From: JBMDXB01 sp048594975
Lineage (GTDB): Bacteria > Acidobacteriota > Vicinamibacteria > Vicinamibacterales > 2-12-FULL-66-21
Reading direction: 5' to 3'
DNA length: 64,000 nucleotides
Assembly (NCBI GenBank): GCA_048594975.1
Contig: JBMDXQ010000158.1
Span: 1-64,000, forward strand
Part shown: positions 52,374 through 61,640 of the stretch, piece after piece
How positions within the stretch are numbered: position 1 is the first letter of the stretch
Layout of the letters: every line of letters starts with the position of its first letter
Position numbers and translations under genes: made by a program
The notes under the pieces: generated by a model
Told to the model about the DNA's origin: nothing
The model's input: the letters and a program-made list of their open reading frames with translations, nothing else
Database searches by the model: none

Positions 52374-55300
52374 ATGTCCAGACTTGCGTCGGGAACTCTC
52401 GTCGTGCTCCTTGCCGCCGGCGCCCTGCCGGCGCCCGCATCCGCACAGAACGTGACCGGGACCATCGTCGGCACCGTCGTCGACGAGCAGGGCCAGGTGG
52501 TGCCCGGCGCCACGATCACGGTCACCAACGAAAGCACCGGCGACTCGCGCACGATCGTGAGCGACGCCCGTGGCGCCTTCCAGGTGGCCACGCTGCCGCC
52601 GGGCAGCTACACGGTCCGCGTCGCGATGGCGAACTTCAGCACCGCCGAGCGCAAGCACGTCGTGCTCAGCGCCGCCGAACGGCTGTCGGTCGGCGCGCTC
52701 GTGCTGGCCATCGGCAGCATCGGGGAAACGGTCGTCGTCGAGGCCAGCGGCAGCCGCGTCAGCCCTGAAGAGACGCAGCACTCCGGCCTGATCACCGCGC
52801 GCCAGATCGAGCAGATCTCGGTGAAGGGCCGCGACGTGACACAGATGCTTCGTCTGGTGCCCGGCGTCCGCTACGAGGACACGACCGAGTCGCTGGGTGA
52901 CAGCTTCGGGACGCTCATTCCGCACGTGGGCGGCAAGCGGCGGGACTGGAACACCGTGATGGTCGACGGCGTGCTCGGCAACGAAATCGGCCAGGCGAAC
53001 CGCATGGCACAGCAGATCAACCTCGACGCGATTGCCGAGGTGAAGGTGCTGATCAACACCTACCGCGCCGAGTACGGCCGCACCGGCGGCGCGCAGGTGC
53101 ACATTGTCAGCAAGGGCGGCAGCTCGCAGTACGGCGGCGGGGTGTATTACTACGGCCGGCACGAGAAGCTGAACGCGACGAGCTTCTTCAACAACCGCAG
53201 CAACGCGCCGAAGCCGCGCTACCGCTTCAACACCTACGGCGCGAACCTCGGCGGGCCGGCTCCGGGCCTGAACGGCGCCGAGAAGAAGATCCTGTTCTTC
53301 TACTCCTTCGAAGCGCCGCTCACCGAGCGACCGGGCCCGCTGCGCCGCTGGACCATGCCGACCGAGCCGGAGCGGCGCGGGGACTTCTCACAGACGCTCG
53401 ACAGCCAGGGGCGGCTGATTCACATCCGCGATCCCCTGCGCAACGGCGCGTGCAACGCGGTGACGGGCGGGCCCGCGTGCTTCCCCGGGAACATCATCCC
53501 CGCCGACCGGATCAACCCGAACGGGCAGGCGCTGCTCCGGCTGTTACCGATGCCGACGCTCGTCGACCGCGGCTTCACCAACGGGCAGTTCAACCACCAG
53601 ACGCAGGAGATCGCCGACAACCCGAAGCTGAACCAGGTCGCGCGGGTCGACTGGCGCCCGACCGCGACCGACGGCTTCTACTTCACCTACAAGGACTGGT
53701 ACTCGGATCAGCGCGGCAGCGAGATCACGGCCGGCCCGAACAAGTGGGGCTGGTTCAACTCGCACTACCTCAATACCGATCGCGGCGGGAGCCTGAACTA
53801 CACCAAGGTCCTGCGCTCGAACGTCGTCAACGACGCCGCGTTCGGGATCCGGCACCAGACCGAGCAGTTCCACCCGGTGTCGGAGGCCGACTGGTCGCGG
53901 ATCCGCCGGGCCGACGCCGGCTACACGCTCGGGCAGTTCAACCCGCACGTGAACCCGCACGGGGTGCTGCCCAAGGTCACCTTCGGGGTCACGAACTCGC
54001 CGGACTTCACGTTCGACAACCGCCTCGTGGAGAAGGGGCAGGCCTGGCTGGCCTCGTTCCGCGACAATCTCACCTGGACACACGGCCGCCACACCTTCAA
54101 GGGCGGCGTCTACGTCGAGCGCCTCAACAACTCGGAAGGCAAGGGCGGCGTTGGCGCCGGTCCGTGGGCCGGGCAGTTCAACTTCTCGGTGGACGCGAAC
54201 AACCCGTTCAACGCGAACTACGGCTTCGCCAACGCGCTGCTCGGGTACTTCCGCGACTACACCGAGATCGACAACTTCCCGGAGGTGCAGGCGCGGCGCC
54301 GGCTGGCCGAATGGTACGTGCAGGACACGTGGAAGGCGCACCAGCGCGTCACCCTCGACTACGGCCTGCGGTTTCTGTGGTACGAGCCGTGGTACACGAA
54401 GCTGCCCGCCGCGGTGTTCGTCCCGGAACGGTACGATTCGGCAAAGGCGCCGAGGTTATACCAGCCGGCGCGGGTGAACAACCAGAACGTCGCGCTGGAT
54501 CCGGTGACCGGCGAGGTCAGGCCGAACGTGTTCGTGGGCGCGTTCGTGCCGGGCACGGGCGATCCGTACAACGGGATGGTCAGTCACGGGGAACCCGGCT
54601 ATCCCCGCGGGTTCCGTGAGAATCAGGGCATCCACCCCGAGCCGCGGCTCGGCGTCGCGTGGGACCTACTCGGCGACGGCAAGACGGCGCTGCACGCGAG
54701 CGCCGGTCTGTACCACAACCCGCACATCACCGCGCGCAGCATGGACAGCGCGGCAAACAACCCGCCGGCCGTCAACAACCCCACGATTTTCTACGGGACG
54801 ATGGACACGCTGCTCGCCACCGGGGGATTCTCCGCCCGCCCGAGCAACGTGTTCGGCCTCGAGCGCGACGCGAAGACGCCCGAGTCGTACAACTGGTCGA
54901 TCGGCGTGCAGCGCGAAATCGGCTGGGGCACGGTCGTCGACGTCACCTACGTTGGCAGCACCGACCGGCGCCTCGAGGTGGTGCAGAACATCAACGTCGT
55001 GCCCGACGGCATGCGCTTCCTCGATCTCCACCCGGAGAACCGTAATCCGCAGAACCCCGCCAGCCCGCTCCCGCCGGAGTTCCTGCGTCCGTACCGCGGC
55101 TACCAGAACATCAACATCCGCTCGCATTTCGGCACCTCGGACTACGACGCGCTGCAGCTGCAGGTCAACCGCCGTTACATCCGCGGCCTGCAGTTCGCGC
55201 TCGCCTACACGTACGGCAAGACGCGCGGCGTCGCCGACGAGGACGAGGCGGCCATCGCCATCGCGCGGCCGCTGGACGTGTGGCACTACGCGCCGTATTC

Positions 55301-55913
55301 TTCGAGCCAGCTGCATAACCTCGTGATCAACTACACGTGGGACCTGCCCGGCGCGACCCGCCTGTGGAACAACGCCGTGGTCGGGGCGATTCTCGACAAC
55401 TGGCAGCTCTCCGGCGAGAACGCCTTCGTCAGCGGTGACTGGGCGCCGGTGACGATCTCTACGACCGACAACTTCGACTTCACCGGCGGAGACGGCGGCA
55501 ACGGCGGGGACATCGGCGGAGGCGTGCGCACGGTGCGGCCGGTGATCGTCGGCGACCTGGCGGCCGGCGGCCGCGACCCGGATCCGTCCGGCACCGGGAG
55601 CTGGATCACCTGGCAGGCGGTCGCGCGTCCTGCCGGCCGCGGCGACTACGGCAACGCGCCGCGCAACGCCATCCAGCTGCCGCGCATCGTGAACTGGAAC
55701 CTGTCGCTCTTCAAGAACGTGCCGCTCGGCGGCAGGCGCCGCCTGCAGTTCCGCTGGGAGATGTACAACCTGCTCAACCACACGCAGTGGTCGGCGATCA
55801 ATACCAACGCGCAGTTCAACCCGACGGGCGAGCAGGTGAACGCGAATTTCGGCAAGGCGACCGGCGCACGCAACCCGCGCATCATGCAGGGCTCGGTGCG
55901 GTTCGTGTTCTGA
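52374..55913 (+). CDS. Oar-like TonB-dependent receptor 4
   Basis: This 1179-residue protein has a signal peptide (MSRLASGTLVVLLAAGALPAPASAQ, cut near residue 25), a carboxypeptidase-regulatory domain (GTIVGTVVDEQGQVVPGATITV), a plug (QISVKGRDVTQMLRLVPGV and EVKVLINTYRAEYGRTGG) and a barrel ending RIMQGSVRFVF. Its start is 32 bases after the second operator, so it is likely repressed by the LacI regulator. It precedes GH97, an unassigned hydrolase and a lyase-family gene on the same strand, which suggests it imports the oligosaccharide those enzymes cut. No SusD-like partner is seen. Confidence 0.85.
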   Translation: MSRLASGTLVVLLAAGALPAPASAQNVTGTIVGTVVDEQGQVVPGATITVTNESTGDSRTIVSDARGAFQVATLPPGSYTVRVAMANFSTAERKHVVLSAAERLSVGALVLAIGSIGETVVVEASGSRVSPEETQHSGLITARQIEQISVKGRDVTQMLRLVPGVRYEDTTESLGDSFGTLIPHVGGKRRDWNTVMVDGVLGNEIGQANRMAQQINLDAIAEVKVLINTYRAEYGRTGGAQVHIVSKGGSSQYGGGVYYYGRHEKLNATSFFNNRSNAPKPRYRFNTYGANLGGPAPGLNGAEKKILFFYSFEAPLTERPGPLRRWTMPTEPERRGDFSQTLDSQGRLIHIRDPLRNGACNAVTGGPACFPGNIIPADRINPNGQALLRLLPMPTLVDRGFTNGQFNHQTQEIADNPKLNQVARVDWRPTATDGFYFTYKDWYSDQRGSEITAGPNKWGWFNSHYLNTDRGGSLNYTKVLRSNVVNDAAFGIRHQTEQFHPVSEADWSRIRRADAGYTLGQFNPHVNPHGVLPKVTFGVTNSPDFTFDNRLVEKGQAWLASFRDNLTWTHGRHTFKGGVYVERLNNSEGKGGVGAGPWAGQFNFSVDANNPFNANYGFANALLGYFRDYTEIDNFPEVQARRRLAEWYVQDTWKAHQRVTLDYGLRFLWYEPWYTKLPAAVFVPERYDSAKAPRLYQPARVNNQNVALDPVTGEVRPNVFVGAFVPGTGDPYNGMVSHGEPGYPRGFRENQGIHPEPRLGVAWDLLGDGKTALHASAGLYHNPHITARSMDSAANNPPAVNNPTIFYGTMDTLLATGGFSARPSNVFGLERDAKTPESYNWSIGVQREIGWGTVVDVTYVGSTDRRLEVVQNINVVPDGMRFLDLHPENRNPQNPASPLPPEFLRPYRGYQNINIRSHFGTSDYDALQLQVNRRYIRGLQFALAYTYGKTRGVADEDEAAIAIARPLDVWHYAPYSSSQLHNLVINYTWDLPGATRLWNNAVVGAILDNWQLSGENAFVSGDWAPVTISTTDNFDFTGGDGGNGGDIGGGVRTVRPVIVGDLAAGGRDPDPSGTGSWITWQAVARPAGRGDYGNAPRNAIQLPRIVNWNLSLFKNVPLGGRRRLQFRWEMYNLLNHTQWSAINTNAQFNPTGEQVNANFGKATGARNPRIMQGSVRFVF

Positions 55914-56039
55914 GTGACGGCCGGCGCCACCGGCCACGGGTCGTTTGCGACGGGGCGTGTGCCACGTGACGTCCCGCTCGCGCTTCGAGGCGCACTGCGG
56001 CTGCGCCGGTTCCGCAGTGCGGGCCATTGGATCACAGCC

Positions 56040-58037
56040 ATGACACGACTCCTCGCTGCCGCCGCCGTCCTGATCGTTGCGGGTGCCGCAGGCGCGGCAT
56101 CTCCGGTCACCGTCGAGAGCCCCGGTCGAGGAGTCGCGATGACTGTCACGGTCGGCGCGGGCGGCCAGCTGACCTGGAGCGTCACGCGCGCCGGCGCGAC
56201 CGTGATCGAGCCGTCGCCGCTCGGCATTCGCATCGACGGCGTGGATCTCGGCCGCGACGTCAGCATCGGCACGCGCGAGGCGTACCGCGTCGACGAGAAG
56301 TACGCGTGGCGGGGAATCAAGTCGCAGGCGGTCAACCGTGCCAGCGGAGCACGCATCACCGTGCGTCACGCGAGCGGGCAGATCTACATCGTGGACGTGC
56401 GCGCGTTCGACGACGGGGTGGCGTTCCGGCACGAGGTCCCGGGCGCCGGCCGCAGGGTTCCCGATGCCGCCACCGCCTTCACGCTGCCCCCGCGCAGCAT
56501 CGTGTGGACTCACGGCCTGCGCGGCCACTACGAAGAGCTGTACGAACGCCGATCGATCGAGGACGTTCCGCCCGGAACGTGGGTCGGCCCGCCGGTCACC
56601 TTCCAGCTGCCCGGCGGCGGCTACGGCTCGATCACGGAAGCGGATCTGCGCGGCTATGCCGGGATGGCGCTGCAGGCCGACGGTGCGAAGACGTTCCGCG
56701 AGCGCCTCGGTCACGATCACCCACCGTCCTACCCGTTCACGCTGCGGTTCGGCGACGACGAGGCGAAGCGGCTGAGCGTGCCCGCTGCGATCGAGGGACC
56801 GATCCGCACGCCCTGGCGGGTCGTCTTGGCGGCCGGCGATCTGAACGCGCTGGTCAACAGCGACATCGTCCACAACGTGTCCGCGCCCCCCGACCCGAAG
56901 CTGTTTCCGGACGGCGCCCGCACGCCATGGATCCGGCCCGGCCGCGCCGTGTGGCGGTACCTGGACGGCGGCGCGAACACGTTCGAGGGCATCAAGGAGT
57001 TCTCGCGGTTGGCGGGCGAGCTGGGGTTCGAATACCAGGTGGTCGAAGGCCTCTGGACGCGGTTCGGCGAGGCGGAGCTCGCCGAGCTCGTGGAGTACTC
57101 GAAGCAACGCAACGTCGGCATCATCCTGTGGCGCCACCGGCGGACGCTGCACGATCGCGCCGAGCGCCGCCGGCTGTTCGGCGCCCTCTCCAAGGCCGGC
57201 GTGGCCGGCCTGAAGGTGGACTTCCTCGATCACGAGGCGAAGGAGGTCATCGATCTCTACCAGGACATCCTGCGCGACGCCGCCGAGTTCAGGCTCGTGG
57301 TCAACTTCCACGGCGCCAACAAACCGGCGGGCGAGGCGCGCACGTGGCCCAACGAGCTGACGCGCGAGGGGATCTACGGCCTCGAGCACAAGGCGATCAA
57401 GGAATGGGCGGTGTTCAACACGACCTTCCCGTTCGCGCGCATGCTGGCGGGGCACGCCGACTACACGCCGCTAGTGTTCGGCGAGCGACGCCGCGAGACG
57501 AGCTGGGCGCATCAGGTCGCCAGCGCCGCGATCCTGACGTCGCCGCTGCTGGTCTACGGCGGCCACCCGCAGTCGCTGCTGTCGAACCCGGCCGTGGAAA
57601 TCATCAAGAGCCTGCCGTCTACCTGGGACGAGACACGGGTCCTGCCGCCGTCGGAGATCGGCGAGCTGGCGCTGTTCGCGCGGCGAACCGGTTCGACCTG
57701 GTTCGTGGCGGCGATGAACGGCCCGGCCGCGCGAAGCGTGGCGATCGACCTGGGTACCCTCGGCATCGCGCGCGCGCGCGCGTTGATTGCCCGCGACCGA
57801 CTCGACGACGCCGGCGCGATCGAGGTCGAGCGGCGCGAAGTTTCGAGTGCGGAACCGCTCGAGATTGCCATGCGGCCGGCCGGGGGGTTCGTCGTGCGGC
57901 TTGTTGAGTCGACAGTCGACAGTCGAAAGTCAGGGTCAGAGTCGGAGTCAGAGTCACAGTCGAAGTCACAGTCCCAGTCAGAGTCACAGTCGAAGCCGTC
58001 AACGTCACGGTCAACGTCACGGTCGCAGTCGCAGTGA
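56040..58037 (+). CDS. Secreted GH97 glycoside hydrolase, possible alpha-galactosidase
   Basis: This 665-residue protein has a signal peptide (MTRLLAAAAVLIVAGAAGA) and the GH97 order of an N-terminal beta-sandwich, a TIM barrel and a C-terminal domain. D394 in GLKVDFLDHE sits where retaining GH97 enzymes (alpha-galactosidases) have their nucleophile, and E449 in YGLEHKAIKEW is a candidate acid/base; inverting alpha-glucosidases of the family differ here. This reading is from memory of the family. The last 45 residues (SESESESQSKSQSQSESQSK and similar) are encoded by a repeat island, so the original stop was probably near the RLVEST segment. It follows receptor 4. Confidence 0.85.
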   Translation: MTRLLAAAAVLIVAGAAGAASPVTVESPGRGVAMTVTVGAGGQLTWSVTRAGATVIEPSPLGIRIDGVDLGRDVSIGTREAYRVDEKYAWRGIKSQAVNRASGARITVRHASGQIYIVDVRAFDDGVAFRHEVPGAGRRVPDAATAFTLPPRSIVWTHGLRGHYEELYERRSIEDVPPGTWVGPPVTFQLPGGGYGSITEADLRGYAGMALQADGAKTFRERLGHDHPPSYPFTLRFGDDEAKRLSVPAAIEGPIRTPWRVVLAAGDLNALVNSDIVHNVSAPPDPKLFPDGARTPWIRPGRAVWRYLDGGANTFEGIKEFSRLAGELGFEYQVVEGLWTRFGEAELAELVEYSKQRNVGIILWRHRRTLHDRAERRRLFGALSKAGVAGLKVDFLDHEAKEVIDLYQDILRDAAEFRLVVNFHGANKPAGEARTWPNELTREGIYGLEHKAIKEWAVFNTTFPFARMLAGHADYTPLVFGERRRETSWAHQVASAAILTSPLLVYGGHPQSLLSNPAVEIIKSLPSTWDETRVLPPSEIGELALFARRTGSTWFVAAMNGPAARSVAIDLGTLGIARARALIARDRLDDAGAIEVERREVSSAEPLEIAMRPAGGFVVRLVESTVDSRKSGSESESESQSKSQSQSESQSKPSTSRSTSRSQSQ

Positions 58038-58263
58038 GTCGGGTGTCGCGACCCTGACCATGGACCTTGATGCCGTCCGACTCCGACCAGCGACGGGACT
58101 CCGATCAGCTTCGGGACTCCGTCGAGCGACGGGACTCCGACCAGCGATGGGGACTCCGACCAACAACGGGACTCCGACCAGCAACGGGACTCCCATCAGC
58201 ACTAGCGACTCTGACTCTGACGAGCGACTCTGACTCTGACCAGCGACTTTCGACTGTCGACTG
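57902..58263. repeat. AGTC-word island with inverted arms and an inner 18-bp tandem repeat
   Basis: Words AGTCGACAGTCGAAAGTC and GTCAGAGTCGGAGTCAGAGT run through the 3' end of the GH97 gene. The outer word at 57914-57931 is perfectly inverted at 58245-58262. Between the arms, 58081-58189 contains six copies of an 18-19-base unit close to CTCCGACCAGCGACGGGA. The whole island ends 34 bases before the next gene. Confidence 0.8.
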
Positions 58264-58297
58264 ATCAAGGTCGCAACCCAAGACCGGAGGTGAAGAG

Positions 58298-60310
58298 GTG
58301 ACGCCGATCATCCCGGCTCTCCTGGCGCTGCTCGCGGTGGCGGGCGCACGCCTCGGGCCGGCGCCGCAGCGCCTGCCGCGCGAGCAGTGGGGCGCGCCGG
58401 CGGTCAGCGTCGCGCAGCAGGACGGCGAGTGGATCATCGCCGGGCGCGCCAGAACGGTGACCCTCTCATCGCGCGATTTGCGCCTGCAGGTCCGCACCGG
58501 CGGCACCCTCTGGTCGATGGTCCCGTCGACCGCCACCGACCTGATCGTGCGCGCCGGCGGCGCCGATACCGCCCTGCGTCTCGCCGATGCGCCGCGCATC
58601 GCCATCACGCCGTACGACACCGGGTTCAAGACCGGGATCACGATCGTGCTGAGCGGGTGGCGTACGCGTGCGGGTGAGCTCGACGTCGAGCTGTACCTCA
58701 CGGTTGCCCTCGAAGGGCGGGCTGAAGAGGTGGTCTTCGACGTGTCGGCGCGCGACGGGACGAGCGTCGTGCGGCAGCTCGATTGGCCCACCGCGCTGGA
58801 GGCGGGCGACGTCGATCACACCGTGATGAGCCACTATCGCGGCATCCTGCTGCCGCGGACGTGGCCGGCGGAATTCAACCCGATCCGCGCCGGCGCCGCC
58901 TGGCCGAACGAGACGACCGAGGTCCAGAGTCACGTCATCGAGAGCTGGTCGATGTCGTGGTGGGGATTCCAGCGCGGTCGTTCGGCGATGATGATCATCG
59001 TCGAGACCCCTGATGACGCCGCCTACCGGTTCGCCCATCCGGCGGGCGGCCCGACGGTGATCGGGCCACGGTGGCGGGCGTCGCTCGGCCGCTTCCGCTA
59101 CCCGCGCAGCGCGCGGATGGCCTTCTTCGAGCCCGGCACCTACGTCGACATGGCGAAACGGTACCGCCGTCACGCGATCGACGCCGGGCTGTTCGTCCCG
59201 CTGCGTCACAAGATTGCGCAGGCGCCGCGCGTCGCCGCGCTGATCGGCACGCCGCTGACCCGTTTCAGCATCCTGCGCAACCTGCACCCGGACAGCGCGC
59301 GCTACGACCGCATCGCACCGGAGAAGAACTATCAGCTGACCACGTTCGACCAGGCGGCGGTGCGGATTGGCGAGCTCAAGGCGCAGGGCTTCGAGCGGTT
59401 CCACATCTGCCTCACCGGCTGGCCGTATCTCGGCTACGACCGGCAGCATCCGGACGTGCTCCCGCCCGCGAAGGACGCTGGCGGCTGGGAGGGCATGAAA
59501 CGTCTGACGGACGCGGTCCGCGCGCTCGGGTTCGTCCTCACCTTGCACGACCAGTATCGAGACTATTACGTGGACGCGCCCTCCTACGACCCGCAGTTCG
59601 CGGTGCACGAAGAGGACGAGGCGGGCCCGCCGCAGGCGTTCCCCGGATCGCGGTTCGGGCAGTGGAAGGAGGGGCGCGTTCCGTTCATGCGGCATTGGGA
59701 CGGCGGAAAGCAGACCTTCCTGACCCCGCGCCTGATGCTCGGGCACCTGCGCAAGAACTACGAGCTGCTGTTCGAGCACGGCATCAAGCCGGACGGCAGC
59801 TACCTGGACGTGTTCGGCTACGTGCCGCCCGACGAGGACTTCAACCCGCGGCATCCGGCGACGCGCACCGACTCGATTCGGGAACGCGCGGCGTGCTTCC
59901 GATGGGCGCGCCATCACCTGGGCATCGTCGGCACCGAGGCGGCCGTGGACTGGACGGTGCCGTATGTGGACATCTCGTCGCCGCTCGGCAAGGGACGCGC
60001 CGGTATCGCGGTCCCGCTGTTCAACCTCGTGTACCACGATGCGATCATCACGACCTACGCCCCGAACGACCTGTCCGGATTCGTCAACGGCGGCGTGCCG
60101 CAGTTCGGCCTGTCCGCGCTTGCCGGACCGGAGAGAGCGAGGACGTTGGAACGCATCCGGGAGATGGCGCGCCTCCACGAGCGCGTCGCGCTGCTCGAGT
60201 TGACCGGCCACGAGTTCCTCGACCGCGACCGCACAGTCGAACGATCGACGTTCGCCGACGGGACGACGGTCACCGTGGACTGGAAGACGCAGTCCGTCAC
60301 GGTGAAGTGA
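58298..60310 (+). CDS. Secreted hydrolase-like protein of unassigned family
   Basis: This 670-residue protein starts with GTG after GGAGGTGAAGAG and has a hydrophobic N-terminal segment (IIPALLALLAVAGA). Residues 35-280 look like a beta-sandwich; residues about 290-600 look like a (beta/alpha) barrel with HICLTGWPYLGYD, VLTLHDQYRDYYVDA, KPDGSYLDVFGYVPPDEDFN and GIVGTEAAVDW. The acidic residues at strand ends (D in LHDQY, D in YLDVFG, E in GTEAA) are candidate catalytic groups, as in GH101/GH129-like or DUF5696-type glycosidases. I do not recognise the family with certainty. It lies 8 bases before the next gene and is likely co-expressed with GH97. Confidence 0.6.
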   Translation: MTPIIPALLALLAVAGARLGPAPQRLPREQWGAPAVSVAQQDGEWIIAGRARTVTLSSRDLRLQVRTGGTLWSMVPSTATDLIVRAGGADTALRLADAPRIAITPYDTGFKTGITIVLSGWRTRAGELDVELYLTVALEGRAEEVVFDVSARDGTSVVRQLDWPTALEAGDVDHTVMSHYRGILLPRTWPAEFNPIRAGAAWPNETTEVQSHVIESWSMSWWGFQRGRSAMMIIVETPDDAAYRFAHPAGGPTVIGPRWRASLGRFRYPRSARMAFFEPGTYVDMAKRYRRHAIDAGLFVPLRHKIAQAPRVAALIGTPLTRFSILRNLHPDSARYDRIAPEKNYQLTTFDQAAVRIGELKAQGFERFHICLTGWPYLGYDRQHPDVLPPAKDAGGWEGMKRLTDAVRALGFVLTLHDQYRDYYVDAPSYDPQFAVHEEDEAGPPQAFPGSRFGQWKEGRVPFMRHWDGGKQTFLTPRLMLGHLRKNYELLFEHGIKPDGSYLDVFGYVPPDEDFNPRHPATRTDSIRERAACFRWARHHLGIVGTEAAVDWTVPYVDISSPLGKGRAGIAVPLFNLVYHDAIITTYAPNDLSGFVNGGVPQFGLSALAGPERARTLERIREMARLHERVALLELTGHEFLDRDRTVERSTFADGTTVTVDWKTQSVTVK

Positions 60311-60317
60311 CGGGGAC

Positions 60318-61484
60318 ATGAACAGACGGGCCTTCCTCGCCTTGCCCTTGACCGTCGGCTTGGGGCGTCGCCTCGGCGCGCAGCCGCTCGACCTGCCCGC
60401 GATCGAGCGCGCGCGTGTCCTGCGCCTCGCCCGCAGGTATCTGTCCGAGCCGCCCGTGACGATCACGGCGACCTCGAGCCCGCGCAGCGCCGGCGGCCGG
60501 CACGACTACTTCTCGGAAGGCGACTACTGGTGGCCGGACCCGGCGAATCCGGATGGTCCTTACATCCAGCGGGACGGGATGAGCAATCCCGCCAACTTCA
60601 ACGATCACCGGCAGGCGCTCATCCGCCTGAGCCTGCACGTGCCGGCGCTGGCCGCCGCCTGGCGGCTCACGCGTGAGCGGCGGTACGCGGAGCACGCGGT
60701 GCGGCACCTGCGCGCGTGGTTCGTCGAGCCCGCCACGCTGATGACCCCCCACCTTCTCTACGCGCAGGCGATCAAGGGCCGTGTGACCGGCCGCGGAATC
60801 GGGATCATCGACACGCTGCACCTCGTCGAGGTCGCCCGTGCCGCGTCGGTCATCGAGAAGGCCCCGGTCTGGCCTTCCGGCGAGCGGGAGCGGGTTGGTG
60901 ACTGGTTCGTCCGGTATCTGAACTGGATGACGACCCACGAGTACGGGATCGCGGAGCGCGAGGCGAAGAACAACCACGGGACCTGCTGGGTGGTGCAGGT
61001 CGCGGAGTTTGCGCGCTACACCGGCAACGCGACGCTGGGATCCTACTGCCGCGAGCGGTTCAAGACCGTTCTCGTCCCCAACCAGATCGCGGCGGACGGC
61101 AGCTTTCCCGAGGAGTTGCGCCGCACCAAGCCGTACGGCTATTCGCTGTTCAACCTCGACGCGATGACCGCCGCGTGCCAGATCCTCTCGACGCCCGACG
61201 ACCACCTGTGGAGCTTCGAGCGACCCGACGGACGTGGCATCCGCAAGGCGCTGGAGTTCATGGTCCCGTTCATTGCCGACAAGTCGGCGTGGCCGCACAA
61301 GCCGGACGTGATGTACTTCGACCAGTGGCCGGTCCGGCACCACAGCCTGCTGTTCGGCGGGCTGGCGCTCGACCGGCCGGAATGGATCGCGTTGTGGCGA
61401 AAGCTGGAGCCGGATCCGCGCGTCGACGAGGTCATCCGCAACTATTTCATCCGCCAGCCGCTGCTGTGGATCCCCAATCGCTAA
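60318..61484 (+). CDS. Tat-exported alginate-lyase-family (PL5-like) protein
   Basis: This 388-residue protein has a twin-arginine type signal (MNRRAFLALPLTVGLG) and the alginate-lyase fold pattern: GDYWWPDPANPDGPYI, FNDHRQALIRLS, and N218-N219-H220 in NNHGTCWVVQ, the catalytic Asn/His of the PL5 lyase family. The family eliminates uronic acid linkages, but many acidobacterial and bacteroidal relatives act on unknown polysaccharides. It begins 8 bases after the preceding gene. The substrate is unknown; uronate-bearing, fucose-rich glycans are plausible. Confidence 0.8.
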   Translation: MNRRAFLALPLTVGLGRRLGAQPLDLPAIERARVLRLARRYLSEPPVTITATSSPRSAGGRHDYFSEGDYWWPDPANPDGPYIQRDGMSNPANFNDHRQALIRLSLHVPALAAAWRLTRERRYAEHAVRHLRAWFVEPATLMTPHLLYAQAIKGRVTGRGIGIIDTLHLVEVARAASVIEKAPVWPSGERERVGDWFVRYLNWMTTHEYGIAEREAKNNHGTCWVVQVAEFARYTGNATLGSYCRERFKTVLVPNQIAADGSFPEELRRTKPYGYSLFNLDAMTAACQILSTPDDHLWSFERPDGRGIRKALEFMVPFIADKSAWPHKPDVMYFDQWPVRHHSLLFGGLALDRPEWIALWRKLEPDPRVDEVIRNYFIRQPLLWIPNR

Positions 61485-61640
61485 TCGCTCATCCTGGATC
61501 CCTCATCCCGAATTATCCCGAATCGCCAATCCCGAATCCCGAATTATCCCGAATCCCGAATCCCGAGGCCGAGCGCCGAGTCCGAGCGCCGGACCGCGGA
61601 CAGCGGATGGCGGACGGCGGACCGCGACTACGACTTCGCG
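61470..61640. repeat. Word island between two convergent stop codons
   Basis: From the plus-strand stop the words are ATCCCCAATCGCTAATCGC and ATCCCGAATTATCCCGAATC; from the minus-strand stop they are GTCGCGGTCCGCCGTCCGCC and similar. The stop codons of the lyase gene (TAA) and the metallo-beta-lactamase gene (TAG) each lie inside the first word on their side. Confidence 0.6.

Noticed and set aside
58081..58189. Regular 18-bp repeats as a CRISPR array
   Set aside because: Units are directly adjacent without spacers, vary in sequence, and no cas genes are near. It is a tandem repeat inside an inverted island.
12620..61484. Algal fucoidan utilisation locus
   Set aside because: Fucosidases are present but there is no sulfatase or endo-fucoidanase, which such loci normally contain.
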